DNA of 49,860 nt from Penium margaritaceum (GCA_023375785.1 SZWC01000513.1:296200-346059); one strand, 5' to 3'; shown: positions 1 to 10,696, counted from the stretch's first letter. Notes: generated from the letters alone by a model not told the origin. Made by a program: numbers and translations.

Positions 1-280
1 GGTGCATTTGGAGGCCATTAGGAATGAACTCGGATCCCTGGCGGTGGAATATCCCGCCACCCATGGCGGGTACCAGATTCCACCCACCCAACACCCATTT
101 TTCGGGCTAGGCTAACTTTCTGAATACTCACTCAAATCGAGCGATTCAAAGCTCGATCCTGCATGGAAAAATCCAAGAAATCCAAATCTAAAGTCAGATC
201 AGGTGTTTGACCACTCCTCAGTGGTCAAACCAGGGAGTACGATCAACGGCACTCATGGCAAGGGGCACACCATGTCAACA
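1..280 (-). repeat. 3' LTR of Copia-A, partial
   Basis: Matches 4991-5270 base for base in register. In element orientation the LTR begins TGTTGACATGG directly after the purine tract, so this is its first 280 bases; the remainder lies before the window. Differences from the 5' copy are scattered substitutions, as expected for independent decay since insertion. Confidence 0.93.
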
Positions 281-291
281 ATCTCCCACTT
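281..291 (-). other. Polypurine tract of Copia-A
   Basis: On the minus strand this reads AAGTGGGAGAT immediately before the LTR start TGTTG. This purine-rich stretch is the usual plus-strand DNA primer of Ty1/copia elements and fixes the LTR boundary at position 280. Confidence 0.85.
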
Positions 292-333
292 GCACCGCAG
301 CCTTGATGCCCTGTCCTTGGAACCTGTAGCATT

Positions 334-3300
334 TTAAACTTCACAGCGCAGACCAAGCTCCATGCAGCTTGCGTTGTGCCTGTCCTTGGGATGTGCCTTG
401 GTCATGGCATCGGCGAGCATGCGCTTAGTGCCACAATGCACAATAGCCGCATCTCCCTTTGCCACCAAGTCCCGCGCGTAGTGATGACGGATCTCGATGT
501 GCTTGGTCCTCCTGTGCAGCACCGGGTTCTGGGTCAGACTGATGGCACTCATGTTGTCCACATTGAGTATTTTCGGCTTCCTTTGCGGCACGCCGATCTC
601 GTTTAGCAGCCGCCGCAGCCACACCGCCTCCTTTGCGGCTTCCGCGAGCGCGATGTACTCCGCTTCGGTGCTGGACAGTGCAACACAGTCCTGCTTCCTG
701 CTTGCCCATGAAACTGCTGCACCACCAAGCACAAACACGTATCCCGACGTTGATTTTCTGTCATCCACATCACCAGCCCAGTCGGCATCGGAGTAGCCGA
801 CCAACTCGAGGGAGTCATCACGCGCTCCCCCTCCAAACACGAGCCGCAACTGTTTTGTCGCCTTGAGATAGCGGAGGATCCGCTTCACCACTTGCCAATG
901 CAGCGGTCCGGGGTCAGCAACGTAGCGGCTCACTTGACCTTCCGCGAAGGCCAGGTCGGGCCGTGTCGCCACCATGGCGTACATGATGCTCCCCACCGCG
1001 GACTGGTATGGCACACCTGTCATCTCCTCCTTCTCCTCGTCCGTGCTCGGGCCCATGCTCGAGCTCAACTCACATGTGGTGGTCATGGGTGTGCCGATGG
1101 GGTTGCACTCCTCCATGTTGTAGCGGCGGAGCACCTCTTGCACGTACTTTGCCTGCCTTATCTCAAGCGTGCGTGCTTTGCGGTCCCTCTTGATGGCGAC
1201 GCCGAGGTAGTACTCGAGCTCGCCCATGTCGGTCATTTTGAACCGACCGCCCAGCTGCCGCTTCAGGTTCACTAACTCCTCCATGTCCGATGACACGAGG
1301 ATGAGGTCATCCACGTAGAGGACCACAATCTGGTGCAACCCTGGCTGCTTTTGCACGTACACGCTGTGATCCGCCTCGTAGCGCTTGAAGCCAAGCTCAG
1401 CCATGAAGCCGTCCATTTTCAGGTACCACATGAGTGGCGCTTGCTTCAGTCCGTAGAGCGCCTTGCAAAGCCGGCACACCTTCCCCGGCGGCACGTCCAC
1501 CCCTTCCGGCACCTCCATATAGACCTCCTTGTCCAGGTCGCCGTTGAGGAATGCGGTTTTTACATCCATTTGGTGGACTTCGTAGTCGCGCGCCGCCGCC
1601 ACCGAGAGGATGGAGCGAATGGAGACAAACTTTGCCACCGGCGCGAAGGTTTTGTCATAGTGTTCTCCTTTTCGCTGGGCGTACCCCTTCGCGACCAGCC
1701 GTGCCTTGTACCGCTCCACCTTCCCCTCCTTGGTGAGCTTCTTCTTGAATATCCACTTGGAGCCGATGATTTTTGCACCCTCCGGTCTGTCAATCAGCTG
1801 CCAAGTGCCGTTCTCTTCGTGGGAGGCAAGCTCAGATTTTATGGCTCCCTCCCACTCAGCCCCATCCTTCTGCAGTAACGCCTCCTTGACGGTCTCGGGC
1901 TCCTCTTGCGCAAAGAACGCTCGAGCAAACCCAGTCCAGGTGCCCTGCGCGGCATCGTACCGTTTTGCCGTCCTCCTTGCGCGTCCGCTTCTCTGGGGCT
2001 GCTGTTGTTGAGGCTGCTGCTGCTGCTGCCGCTGCTGCTGCTGCTGCTGCTGCCCTCTCGCGGTGCCACTCGCACCGCTGGCCTGCTCCCCCTCTCTTGG
2101 GGACCGTGGAGATGCGGGCTCATTCCCCGCCTCCTCGTTCAGCTCCACTGCTGCCGGCGCTTCGAACTCATCGTCCGACGCGGCTGAATGCAAATCAGCT
2201 GCTCCACCATCCCCCGGATGGTTATCGCCGGTTAGAGCCGATGGGACGTCACCCTCTTTTGTGTCCTCCGGCGTCTCCCCCTCGAGGAGTGACAGCCACT
2301 CCCCCCGCTTGGAGAGACCCGCGTCCTTGTCCGTCCAACGGCTATCCTCGTCGAACGTGACATCGTGACTCTTCACGATCTGCTGCCTCCGCTGGTCGAA
2401 GAGCCGGTACGCCTTGCTCCCGATCTCGTACCCGATGAAGATGCACCGGCGAGTCCGTGAGTCCAGCTTGCCCCGCCCCTCCCGTGCCTGTACAACAGCA
2501 TGTGCAACACAACCAAAGGTACGGAGGTGTGCCACAGTTGGCTTCCTCCCGCTCCACACTTCTTGTGGCGTCTTCCACACCTTGGACTCCGCGTCCTTTA
2601 GTGGCTTCGTCGGCGTCAGGTTCATGATGGACGCCATTGTCCGTGCCGCCTCGCCCCAGTATCGCTGCGCGAGGCCAGCATCGCTCAACATGGACCGGAC
2701 CATATTGAGGATGGTGCGGTTTGCCCTCTCGGCGACGCCATTCTGTTGCGGAGAGTGTGGCATAGTTTTCTGCCACGCAATCCCCTTGCTCTTCATCCAT
2801 ACCGAGCAGCCCTCGTACTCGCCACCGTTGTCCCTCCGGAACGCCTTCACCTTCAAGCCTGTTTGCCGCTCCACTGCCGCCACAAACTCCTGCATACAAG
2901 TCAGGACATCACTCTTCCTCTTGATGATGTAGAGGTAGAGCTTGCGGCTGTGGTCGTCGATGAAGGTGACGAAGAAGCGAGCCCCACCAATGGAGGGCTC
3001 AAACGGTCCGCACACATCCGTGTGCACCACCTCCAACTTCGTCGATGCACGCGCCCCTTTGCCATCAAACGGCTGCCGTGTCGCCTTGCCCACCACGCAT
3101 GGCTCGCACACGGTATTCTTGGCTGCATCCAGGCCCTTGACCTCAAGGCCCCGTACCACTTCCTTCTTTGCCATGTCCTTCACAGTTGAGGGAGCGATGT
3201 GACATAGGCGACGGTGCCACAGGTCCAGATTTCCTTCATCCTTCGTCACGAGGTTGACGGCGTCAGTCCTTACCGCATCGGCAAGGACCTTGGTGCAAAG

Positions 3301-4482
3301 AATGTAGAGGTCCTCGTCCCTCTTGCCACGTGCAATCACCTCGCCATCTCCTTCCTTCCGGATGATGGCCTCCTTGTTGAAGAGCACCTTGAGCCCCTTG
3401 TCGGTAAGGCGGCTCACTGACAGCAGATTTGCCCCAAAGTTAGGCATGTGGAGCACGTCGTAAATGGTGCACGGAATGACTTTCCCGTTCACCACCGACT
3501 CAATGCGAACATTGCCTTCGCCCGCGGCCAACTCTGTTTTTCCGTTGGCCACTGTCATGTGTCGCTCGGTGGCGCCGTAGGTGATGAATGCCGCCCGGTT
3601 GCATTGTGTGTGGCGGCCTGATCCGGAGTCGATCACAGTGACTTCCGGATCTGTCAAGTCGGTAGACTCTCTGGCCATCATGGCTTGGGTGTCCTTCTTC
3701 CCGCCCTTCCCGGGCTGGTCCGCCTTCTTGTTGGGGCAGTTGCGTGCATAGTGGCCCTGTTTGCCACAGTTGTAGCACTCCCTTTTGTTGTCACCTCTCT
3801 TGGTGCCCTGGTTAGCACCCTTCCCCTTCTTGCCTCCCCCTCCACCTTGAGGGAGGACGGCATAGGCGGAACTTGATGTTGCCCCACTCTCTCTCCCACC
3901 ACGCCGCATCCATTCATTGCGGACGTACTCAGCCACCTTCCGGTACTTTAGCTCATCGGCGGACCAGCCGCCTACGACGGTGATCATGGGACTCCAATTG
4001 TCCGGCAAGGCCAGAAGGAGGATCATGGCTTGCAGCTGAGGGTCGACCTTCCATCCGGTGGCTACGCACTCGGCAGTAAGGGACTCAATCTGCTGCAGGA
4101 TCTCCATGATGTCGTCGCCTTCGTTGGCTCGGAGGGTGACGAGCCTCTTGAAGACAAAGAGCTGGTTAGCAAGGTTGGTGGACTGGTAGATGGTGCAGAG
4201 TTTCTTCCAGGCCTCCACGGCCTCCGTGCATCCTTGAATCAGTGCGCGCTGCGGCGGTGCAAGCGCTAACACCAACAATGCAAGCGCCTTCTTGTTGCGC
4301 TTCTTGTACTTGTCCATTTCCTCCAGCGTCGCGGTATCCGGAGGCGCGGTCTCTTCACCGTTGACCAGTTCAAGCAGGCCCTTGTCATCAAGGTAGACCT
4401 CAAATTGCCACCTCCACAAGGGGAAGCCGTTCCCATCAAACTTGGAGACAGCGCCGATGCTCTCTTGCTCGGTCGTTGCCAT
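334..4482 (-). CDS. Ty1/copia gag-pol polyprotein, intact
   Basis: 1382 codons without interruption, a normal length for plant copia gag-pol. In order: gag (about 1-230) with a CCHC zinc knuckle C236-C239-H244-C249; aspartic protease with DSG at 285-287; GAG-pre-integrase zinc finger H423, H428, C459, C462; integrase core with D489, D551 (RRDNGGEY) and E585 (QQNGVAER); a low-complexity linker with a glutamine run at 811-830; reverse transcriptase from about 890 with YVDD at 1056-1059; RNase H with SDADWAG near 1231 and VDN near 1308, ending in a conserved KHIEIRHHYARDLV region. All catalytic signatures look present. The start MATTEQES is the first methionine, 64 bases inside the LTR. The product would assemble cytoplasmic virus-like particles and integrate cDNA in the nucleus. 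G+C is high compared with the 37-48 kb region. Confidence 0.96.
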   Translation of the reverse strand: MATTEQESIGAVSKFDGNGFPLWRWQFEVYLDDKGLLELVNGEETAPPDTATLEEMDKYKKRNKKALALLVLALAPPQRALIQGCTEAVEAWKKLCTIYQSTNLANQLFVFKRLVTLRANEGDDIMEILQQIESLTAECVATGWKVDPQLQAMILLLALPDNWSPMITVVGGWSADELKYRKVAEYVRNEWMRRGGRESGATSSSAYAVLPQGGGGGKKGKGANQGTKRGDNKRECYNCGKQGHYARNCPNKKADQPGKGGKKDTQAMMARESTDLTDPEVTVIDSGSGRHTQCNRAAFITYGATERHMTVANGKTELAAGEGNVRIESVVNGKVIPCTIYDVLHMPNFGANLLSVSRLTDKGLKVLFNKEAIIRKEGDGEVIARGKRDEDLYILCTKVLADAVRTDAVNLVTKDEGNLDLWHRRLCHIAPSTVKDMAKKEVVRGLEVKGLDAAKNTVCEPCVVGKATRQPFDGKGARASTKLEVVHTDVCGPFEPSIGGARFFVTFIDDHSRKLYLYIIKRKSDVLTCMQEFVAAVERQTGLKVKAFRRDNGGEYEGCSVWMKSKGIAWQKTMPHSPQQNGVAERANRTILNMVRSMLSDAGLAQRYWGEAARTMASIMNLTPTKPLKDAESKVWKTPQEVWSGRKPTVAHLRTFGCVAHAVVQAREGRGKLDSRTRRCIFIGYEIGSKAYRLFDQRRQQIVKSHDVTFDEDSRWTDKDAGLSKRGEWLSLLEGETPEDTKEGDVPSALTGDNHPGDGGAADLHSAASDDEFEAPAAVELNEEAGNEPASPRSPREGEQASGASGTARGQQQQQQQRQQQQQPQQQQPQRSGRARRTAKRYDAAQGTWTGFARAFFAQEEPETVKEALLQKDGAEWEGAIKSELASHEENGTWQLIDRPEGAKIIGSKWIFKKKLTKEGKVERYKARLVAKGYAQRKGEHYDKTFAPVAKFVSIRSILSVAAARDYEVHQMDVKTAFLNGDLDKEVYMEVPEGVDVPPGKVCRLCKALYGLKQAPLMWYLKMDGFMAELGFKRYEADHSVYVQKQPGLHQIVVLYVDDLILVSSDMEELVNLKRQLGGRFKMTDMGELEYYLGVAIKRDRKARTLEIRQAKYVQEVLRRYNMEECNPIGTPMTTTCELSSSMGPSTDEEKEEMTGVPYQSAVGSIMYAMVATRPDLAFAEGQVSRYVADPGPLHWQVVKRILRYLKATKQLRLVFGGGARDDSLELVGYSDADWAGDVDDRKSTSGYVFVLGGAAVSWASRKQDCVALSSTEAEYIALAEAAKEAVWLRRLLNEIGVPQRKPKILNVDNMSAISLTQNPVLHRRTKHIEIRHHYARDLVAKGDAAIVHCGTKRMLADAMTKAHPKDRHNASCMELGLRCEV
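1993..2052 (-). repeat. CTG/CAG-type repeat encoding glutamine run in Copia-A
   Basis: Codons 811-830 of the polyprotein are nearly all glutamine (CAG), interrupted by single Arg and Pro codons. The run lies in the variable linker between integrase and RT, where copia proteins tolerate low-complexity sequence. It is in frame, so length changes by whole codons would not break the gene. Confidence 0.85.
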
Positions 4483-4546
4483 GGCGCGCTGCGGTTGCGT
4501 GAAGCTTGAAGAGCTAGGGTCCTAGGCACGTGGGTCCATAACCCTT

Positions 4547-5270
4547 TGTTGGCTCTAGTGGGTGTGGAGGCACCCTCAAGGATGCCTAGCTCTCAGTGGT
4601 TCACGCTACCAAGGTTTGGGCAGCCAATGGACACCAATGGTGAAGAGTGTGGAGCACAAGGATCACGGATAGGAGTGGGCAGAACTCGTCGCATTCAGTA
4701 GATCTGAATCGAAACACGTTTTTGTTACTTAGCATAGTGAGATTACATCAGATCCTTACAGCCTGTGATCTAAGCTTTCCAAAGCATCCAAGCACGCCCA
4801 AAACGGAGCAGTAGAGCCCCTGCTACGGCCGTCGAAGTAACCCTTGGTGGAGCCGCCCACCTGGCCTTGCACTCTAGGCAACGGGAGGCGCTTCGACGAT
4901 GACCCGTCGAAGCGCCTTTCTTCGCCCAGAAGTCAACAAGAAGTTCATCTTGGTCAAGGAGGTCCTTATGGTCACCTCATTCATGCCCCTCGTGCATTTG
5001 GAGGACATTAGGAATGAACTCGGATCCCTGGCGGTGGAATATCCCGCCACCCATGGCCGGTACCAGATTCCACCCACCCAACACCCGTTTTTCGGACTAG
5101 GCTAACTTTCTGAATACTCACTCAAATCGAGCGATTCAAAGCTCGATCCTGCATGGGAAAATCCAAGAAATCCAAATCTAAAGTCAGATCAGGTGTTTGT
5201 CCACTCCTCAGTGGGCGAACCAGGGAGTACGATCAACGGCACTCATGGCAAGGGGCACACCATGTCATCA
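4547..5270 (-). repeat. 5' LTR of Copia-A (724 bp)
   Basis: Bounded by TGTTGG at 4547 and CATGTCATCA ending at 5270. The inner edge was set by comparison with the LTR of the related fragment at 10697, which starts TGTTTTGG. As the 5' LTR of a minus-strand element it should contain the element promoter and the RNA start, but I could not pick out a clear TATA box. The terminal CAACA is mutated to CATCA in this copy. Confidence 0.9.
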
Positions 5271-6430
5271 CATCCGTTGTGTGTGTACCACCTGGAGGTC
5301 GCGCATGATTCGAGGCCAATCAAGGGGCTGCTCACACTCTATGTAGCGATGAGTCCCTCCATAGTCGTAGCAGTGGAAAGAATATCTACTGTCATTTCTT
5401 GTCAATTGATTGTGCTGATGTTGCTATTGTCCCTTTCCCCATCTTTTCATCACCTTCTCCCCTTGTACGGCCACTGCGATGCCCCGAGTCTGGCCACGCA
5501 GGATAGAGGAGGAGGACAAGGAATTGATGGAGGTCGGACTAGCAAACTGGGATAGAGGCATAGGAGGGGTCACAATCACTTTTGCAACAAGTTGACCTCA
5601 ACAGCCTCATGAGCCGCTGTTGCCTAGAGAAAGTAGCGATGAGCCGAGGAAACAATTGTAGTGACTCCAACAACTCAGAGAGGGCTGCACAGTCAAAGCC
5701 TGTAAAGAACTCCACTTCAAAAGTGTGCCCCCATCATGATGGCGTTGAGTTCCCACAGCTTCGTCTTGCCGCCAGTCCCACGGCGCGTGTAAAGGCACAT
5801 GGTGTACCCTCAAAAGTCTGCTACAAGCTGCGTGGGACCCTGATAGAGGGAGTGGAACTCAAGTAATTGAGTTGCCCTCATGGTATGTGCCTAAGCAACA
5901 AGAAGTGTCAAGGCCACCTCCTAGCCCTAGCACTGGTCTGCTCCAGTCATGGTCTCGGCCTCACCCAAAAAGGGTAGGAATTCGACCACAGTCTCTCGTG
6001 ACATGGGGTAAAGTAGACTGCACATTGCTCTTGCTAGTGACTATGCCTGGTGAGCAACACGAGTCTAAAATTTGCTGTGGTAGGGCCAGATGCCCTCAGA
6101 GCCGGCCCACACCTAAAATAGGGTCTCCCAGCAATCAAAGCCCTTGCTCCTATCGTAAGGGGGTGGAGTTGTCTCAAGTTCCTTTGATTTCCACTCCGTG
6201 AGAAGGGTGACATTAGGCTCATGAGATGATGGGCAAGGTACAGGGAGAGCACCAATGAGAGAAACGCCACCAGAGGTGAACGTTGCTGATCGACGTGGCT
6301 GATCATGATGGAGAGAAGGTGACGGGGTGAGAGGTTGTGGTCCCAGAAACAACTCACAAATGCACTACTCAAGAATGTAAATCTCATCCTAACATGTTTA
6401 TCCTCCATATCCTCCTCATCTCAGGTGTCA
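5271..6430 (-). pseudogene. Copia-B gag remnant
   Basis: Resumes exactly at the outer edge of the Copia-A LTR. The stretch 5280-5390 resembles 31325-31410, and 5760-6200 resembles 31830-32200, both in the gag of Copia-F. A minus-strand frame at 6113-6352 contains KGFDCWETLF, matching DGFDYWETLF of the Copia-F gag frame at 32125-32412, with nearby LLTEWKSKELETTPP against AVPTEWQPKDFETPP. It is broken by stops and frameshifts, so no protein is expected. The rest of this element's coding region would lie left of the window, beyond Copia-A. Confidence 0.78.
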
Positions 6431-7702
6431 ACCTGTAATGAAGGGTGTTGTGGCCGTGGTATTGTGTAGGACGTGGACTACTCAACGGATGGTGCAAATC
6501 CAACAGGTCCTCCTCGTATCCTTTGTGAGGCCTCTGATCAACCCCTCAGTAACTCCGTAGTATTGTGCAACATGGATGTTTATTCCTCGTTTGTAAATGT
6601 GTGAGTCGTTGCACGTGTATGACCGGGTTTCTTATCACACGAGGACCCACATCCGGGTTTTCCCGGTACATGAGAAAACCACCCACGATGTGCTGCTGGC
6701 AGTATTGGTTCAATCCTTTGAAGGCAACCGAACTCCACCCAAGTCAATCACGTTGGTGGTTCTTTCAACCGGTACTATCCACCATGCTCACTTGGTTCTC
6801 TCAGTACTCGCTTCCCATTACTAGTTGCCAAGTGGTCCACCTCTCTCCAATCCATGGCCTGTGTGTTCTCTCTACGTCTCCTCATGTCTTCGAGCCACGC
6901 AACACACACATCTGCTTACGGAAGGAAAGTTAGAGTAAAACTCTTAGCGACAAGGTGTTGACATCTCCACAGTAACCCTGGTCCACAGAAAATTACTGCA
7001 ACTTTCTCGTTGCTGCATTGGCTACACAGAAGCCATGATGTGATCTTCCTACACCTTCATTCTTCCACTATTTTTTATCTGAAGTGGGAGCATGAGCACA
7101 GGCACCGAATGCCGACCTGAGGAGCTTGCGGCCGTTGCTAGAAGTTTCCTGCGTCTATGTCGTCGACAAACATTGACTCTAACGATAGATAGCACCCATA
7201 AGTGCCGTTCTAAGACAGCAACTGCCTCTGTGATTAGCAGTAGCTGCGCAAGCATCCGCATTGCCACAACAGCCAACCCCAACCGTAGAGTTACAGCTAA
7301 CATCAGCTTGGACGTATCGATTGCAGCCGCAACCGTAACCTGCCAGCCGCAGCCATCACCCATCAGTCATAAGCCGTCTGCATCTGCCACTTTTCAGCCA
7401 ACTTATTTCAGCCGGGAGCGGCCGTCAGTCATCAGCTCTAGAAAATGGCACAGCCGAGAGCCACAGTTTTCATCCATGAGGCATCAGCCAGCCGCACCTG
7501 ACAGCCGCTAGCCATCTGCTGTCAGCTGGCAGCGGCCCGGTACTTCAACTGCTGTCGCGACTGCAACTCTGTTGCTACTACCGGCTATGACGGGTCACCG
7601 TGGCATGGTGGGTTCTCCCAGGACCAGTGCTGCTGCAGTGTCTCTCACTGCTGCTACCGGTGTTGTGTAGCTGCTGCACAGTTCAGCGAGGGATTTCACT
7701 TT
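6431..7702 (-). other. Copia-B untranslated leader region, decayed
   Basis: Lies between the gag remnant and the primer-binding site. Part of it (7380-7560) is rich in degenerate CAGCCG-type triplets, as is the leader of Copia-F at 32820-33130, which supports common descent. The segment 6560-6950 has no clear counterpart in Copia-F and could hold an unrecognised insertion. No coding signal of its own. Confidence 0.5.
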
Positions 7703-7714
7703 ACTCTGATGCCA
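7703..7714 (-). other. Primer-binding site of Copia-B
   Basis: Minus strand reads TGGCATCAGAGT, two changes from the plant copia site TGGTATCAGAGC, complementary to initiator tRNA-Met. It directly abuts the LTR edge at 7715, in the expected place for minus-strand DNA priming. Confidence 0.75.
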
Positions 7715-8411
7715 TGAGAAGTTACCTAGAAGCTTCCTTGCATTGCTGTCACTAACGTGGCAGTATTGTCCAATCAGTTGACGCACTATCGTGCAAGGCA
7801 AGTGTGAGAACAGCACCAGTATGGCTTGGGGAGATGGGCATGGTCTCATAAGCTTCAAAATATCTGAGATGTGGAGAGGGTTAGAAACTGAAAAGATCAA
7901 AGCAACAATAGCTCCCACAGCACTTAGCGGGTGACGTACACGGCCAGGTAAGTTTATCCCTAACCAGCCCCAAAACCAGTATTTTAGCTGTTACTTTGTG
8001 CACACGCATCCGAATGCACTGCCTTCCAAACCTACAGATGCAAAATCTTAGGCCACATGAAACAACTGCACACACGCACAGGATCAACATGAATCGGTGG
8101 ACACACAATGCAAAAAAATGCAAATTGGGCTCATCTCTGGTCGACTGAGAAAATCGGAGAGGCTGCTGAAATAGGGCAGAGTGTCCTAGCATGTCTCTGG
8201 CATGTCGTGGCAGCTTTCCTGCAGTTACAGATGGGTGGATTACCAAAAAACAATGCTCTGGAGGTAGCTGAGTCTGCATCAGGGATCTGCACAGGCATGG
8301 ACACGAGCCGAGCTGTAACAGTCAGCTGTACGTACAGATGGGAACTGCTCACATCAGAACAGGTTGGAGCGCATCTTCCAGAGTGCAAGGGGTGATCCTG
8401 CACATACAACA
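7715..8411 (-). repeat. 5' LTR of Copia-B
   Basis: Begins TGAGAAG next to the primer site, like the Copia-F LTR (TGAGAAGATG at 33282). Shared internal blocks include AAGCTTCCT near the start, GGTGGACACACAATGCAAA near 8096, and CATCAGGGATCTGCACA near 8277. The outer end is placed at 8411 (TACAACA), which gives TGTTG on the element strand. Substantially diverged from Copia-F, so this is an older or sister lineage. Confidence 0.78.
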
Positions 8412-8835
8412 TTGGGAGTACCCTCTTTGGTTTAAGAACAAGAGCTCAGCATAGACAAGTGCTATACTGGCTGACGTGTGTGTGCAAACATTACGTTATC
8501 ATGCTGAAAATCTAGATGAGATGACATTCATCCCACATCCGCTCATGGTTGATGTGCATGTAGTGGATTTTTTTGTGCATGTAAGTGATAGCGTTGGTAG
8601 TTGCCAAGTTTTTTTATGCCCGTGAGACTGCCACAACCTGTTTGCTGCTGGTCGGTTGTTTGACCCTAATTTGGCGGTAGGACCCCATGTGAAAACCTCA
8701 AAATGGGTTTTCCTGTCGACTGGTATTGGACTCCTTGCTCACTCGCTTCCCTTTTGTTGTCTTCAGTTTCTCTGAAAATCTTCAATTTCTTTCATGGCCT
8801 GGTGATGTGTGTGCATGTGTGTTCTTCTTCTGATT
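8412..8835. other. Unassigned sequence between Copia-B LTR and gypsy remnant
   Basis: No reading frame, repeat or RNA signature that I can support. It may be the eroded continuation of the gypsy element past RNase H, or the old insertion target. Confidence 0.4.
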
Positions 8836-10696
8836 TTATGGTGCACTCAAACCTTCTTCTCCTGCTTCAGTTTTGTTTTGCTCCTGTTCAAGCACAATCA
8901 ATGTTGAGACCATTACAGCCACTAGGTATGGGTGCAAGCTACTTGGCCAGCACTGGAAGAACTGCTTCTGACGAACAAGAGCAGAGCACCTAGAACAGCT
9001 TGCATGATTCCCTAGACAAAAATGTATGCCCTCTGCTGCAATGATACTGCTTGAATTGAAGTGCGACTCGAGGTACTCCATGAAACACGCTTGGTGCTCA
9101 CTCACGTTTGGCTGTGCATTACAGGACTTCAACACGTGGTGGTCGGTGTAGACAGTGCATTTCCGCCACGGTGATCATCTGCTTATCATATCTGGCATAT
9201 TTTAGCTTTGCTCCATGCAAATTGTGCAAGTAATGTGTGACCGTCTGTTGCTCGTTGCGGAATTCCTCCAAAAGGATTTCCACCAATGGCCATTCTGATG
9301 CATCCATCGCCATTTCAAATGAACGGCCGCTGTTGGCCAAGTGCACAGCCAGCGCGGAGGTCAGAGCCCTCTTGAGGTTCTCCAAGGGTCCTTTATTGCT
9401 AACTCCGGAACTCCGCTCGTAATCCTTGCAAGTGAGATTGGAGAGTGGCGTTGACACTCTGGCGTAGCCGAGGATGAACCTGCGATAGTAGGTGTAAAAA
9501 CTGTGCACACTACCCAACTTTGGCCATTATTGCACAGTCAACACCTAGGGAGCTCCATGAAAATCTTTCCATTGCCAGTTATGAGTCCAGGGAATTCATT
9601 GTTTTCCACGACGAGCTCACACTTAGAGACATTTGCACACAAAAAAAACTACTTCCTTAAGAACCTTCTTCATGTGCTCCTCATGTTCCTCCGCTCACCT
9701 ACTATACCCCAAGATGTCGTCTAGGCATACCACCACAAAGTCGTCCAAGTATGGCCTGAATATAATCAGCCCCACCATGAAGGTGGAAGACACATTGGTC
9801 AAGCCAAAAGGCATCATAAGAAACTTGCAATGACCGTAGTGGGTCCGGAAGTCCGTCTTTTCCACATCATCTCCTGCTATGAAGATCTGGTACTAGCCGG
9901 ATCGGAGGTCAATACTTTCAAGGAGCAAGGCACATGGAGCTGATCAAAGAGCTCTTCAACTCGTGGAAATGGGTACCATTTCTTTATGGTCATCTTGTTC
10001 AACGCCTGACAGTCCATGAACATGCGCATCTCTTCGGTCTTCTTATGCACAAACAGGACAGGTTTAGTACAAGGAGACGAGGTGGGTCGGATAACGCCCT
10101 GCTACATCATCTCCATCACTTAAATCTTGACCTCTTGCAGTTGTGTGTCCCTCATGCAACACATTTCACAAACAGGGGGACATGCTCCAGGTTTGAGGCC
10201 GATGCAATGGTCCGTGCCCCACTTCGGTGGCAGACTTGCCGGTAGGGTGTCGGGGAACAAGTCCTCAAACTCCATACACCCCTTCTGAAGCTCCTCAGGC
10301 ACCGCAAGAAACTTCCCTTAGGTCCCCCAACTGCTTACAAGTTGTCCCACGTGCCATGTCAGGCACCACATCCTCTGTTTCATCAAAAGCATCCTCCACG
10401 CCTCACACAAAGGCCAAGGAATTTTTCTTCTTTTTTCTTTGTGTGATTGAGTTGCACCAAGTTTAGCATCAAAGGCACCAATTCCTCCTGGCAAGGCGTC
10501 GACTGCTATGATGCTTCCTTCCCGCAAGTCTCCTCCTCCACGGTGTCTTTCCCAGATCACGTAGGCAGAGGATACTCCTTGTCTCTGAGCTTGAATGAGA
10601 TGGTGCGCTTCTCTCGCTTGAAGATGGGGGTGTACTTGTGAAGGAAGTGAAGACCAAGGATCACATTGTAATCCTTAATTGGGCAAACCAGGTATT
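8836..10696 (-). pseudogene. Ty3/gypsy pol remnant (protease-RT-RNase H)
   Basis: Read on the minus strand from high to low coordinates. Near 10690-10600 is a protease end, KDYNVILGLHFLHKYTP. At 10302-10120 is the pre-RT segment FEDLFPDTLPASLPPKWG. Near 10070-9980 lies PVLFVHKKTEEMRMFMD, then CQALNKMTIKKWYPFPRVE. Near 9840 lies [14 protein letters not shown]. At 9760-9700 is the catalytic region [15 protein letters not shown], with Cys in place of the usual Tyr before LDD. At 9517-9119 comes the connection and RNase H (YYRRFILGYARVSTPLSNL and AMDASEWP), continuing to about 8940. Frameshifts and stops separate the pieces; no integrase is seen. The motif order identifies Ty3/gypsy. Its 5' side is cut off exactly where the copia LTR at 10697 begins. 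Confidence 0.88.

Larger units (their letters stand above)
1..5270 (-). mobile_element. Copia-A: Ty1/copia LTR retrotransposon, 3' LTR cut by window start
   Basis: Minus-strand element consisting of a 5' LTR (4547-5270), a 64-base leader, one intact gag-pol frame (334-4482), a polypurine tract and the start of the 3' LTR (280 down to 1). Domain order gag, protease, integrase, RT, RNase H is the Ty1/copia order, since integrase precedes RT. The two LTR copies align without gaps between 1-280 and 4991-5270 with about 10 mismatches by eye. The left copy ends CAACA and the right copy begins TGTTG, giving a 5-bp terminal inverted repeat. The distal part of the 3' LTR and its target duplication lie outside the window. 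It interrupts the gag of an older copia that resumes at 5271. Confidence 0.96.

Noticed and set aside
892..3189. Several plus-strand frames of 100-180 codons inside Copia-A
   Set aside because: Antisense shadows of the intact gag-pol; high G+C and codon bias keep them open and none has a domain motif.
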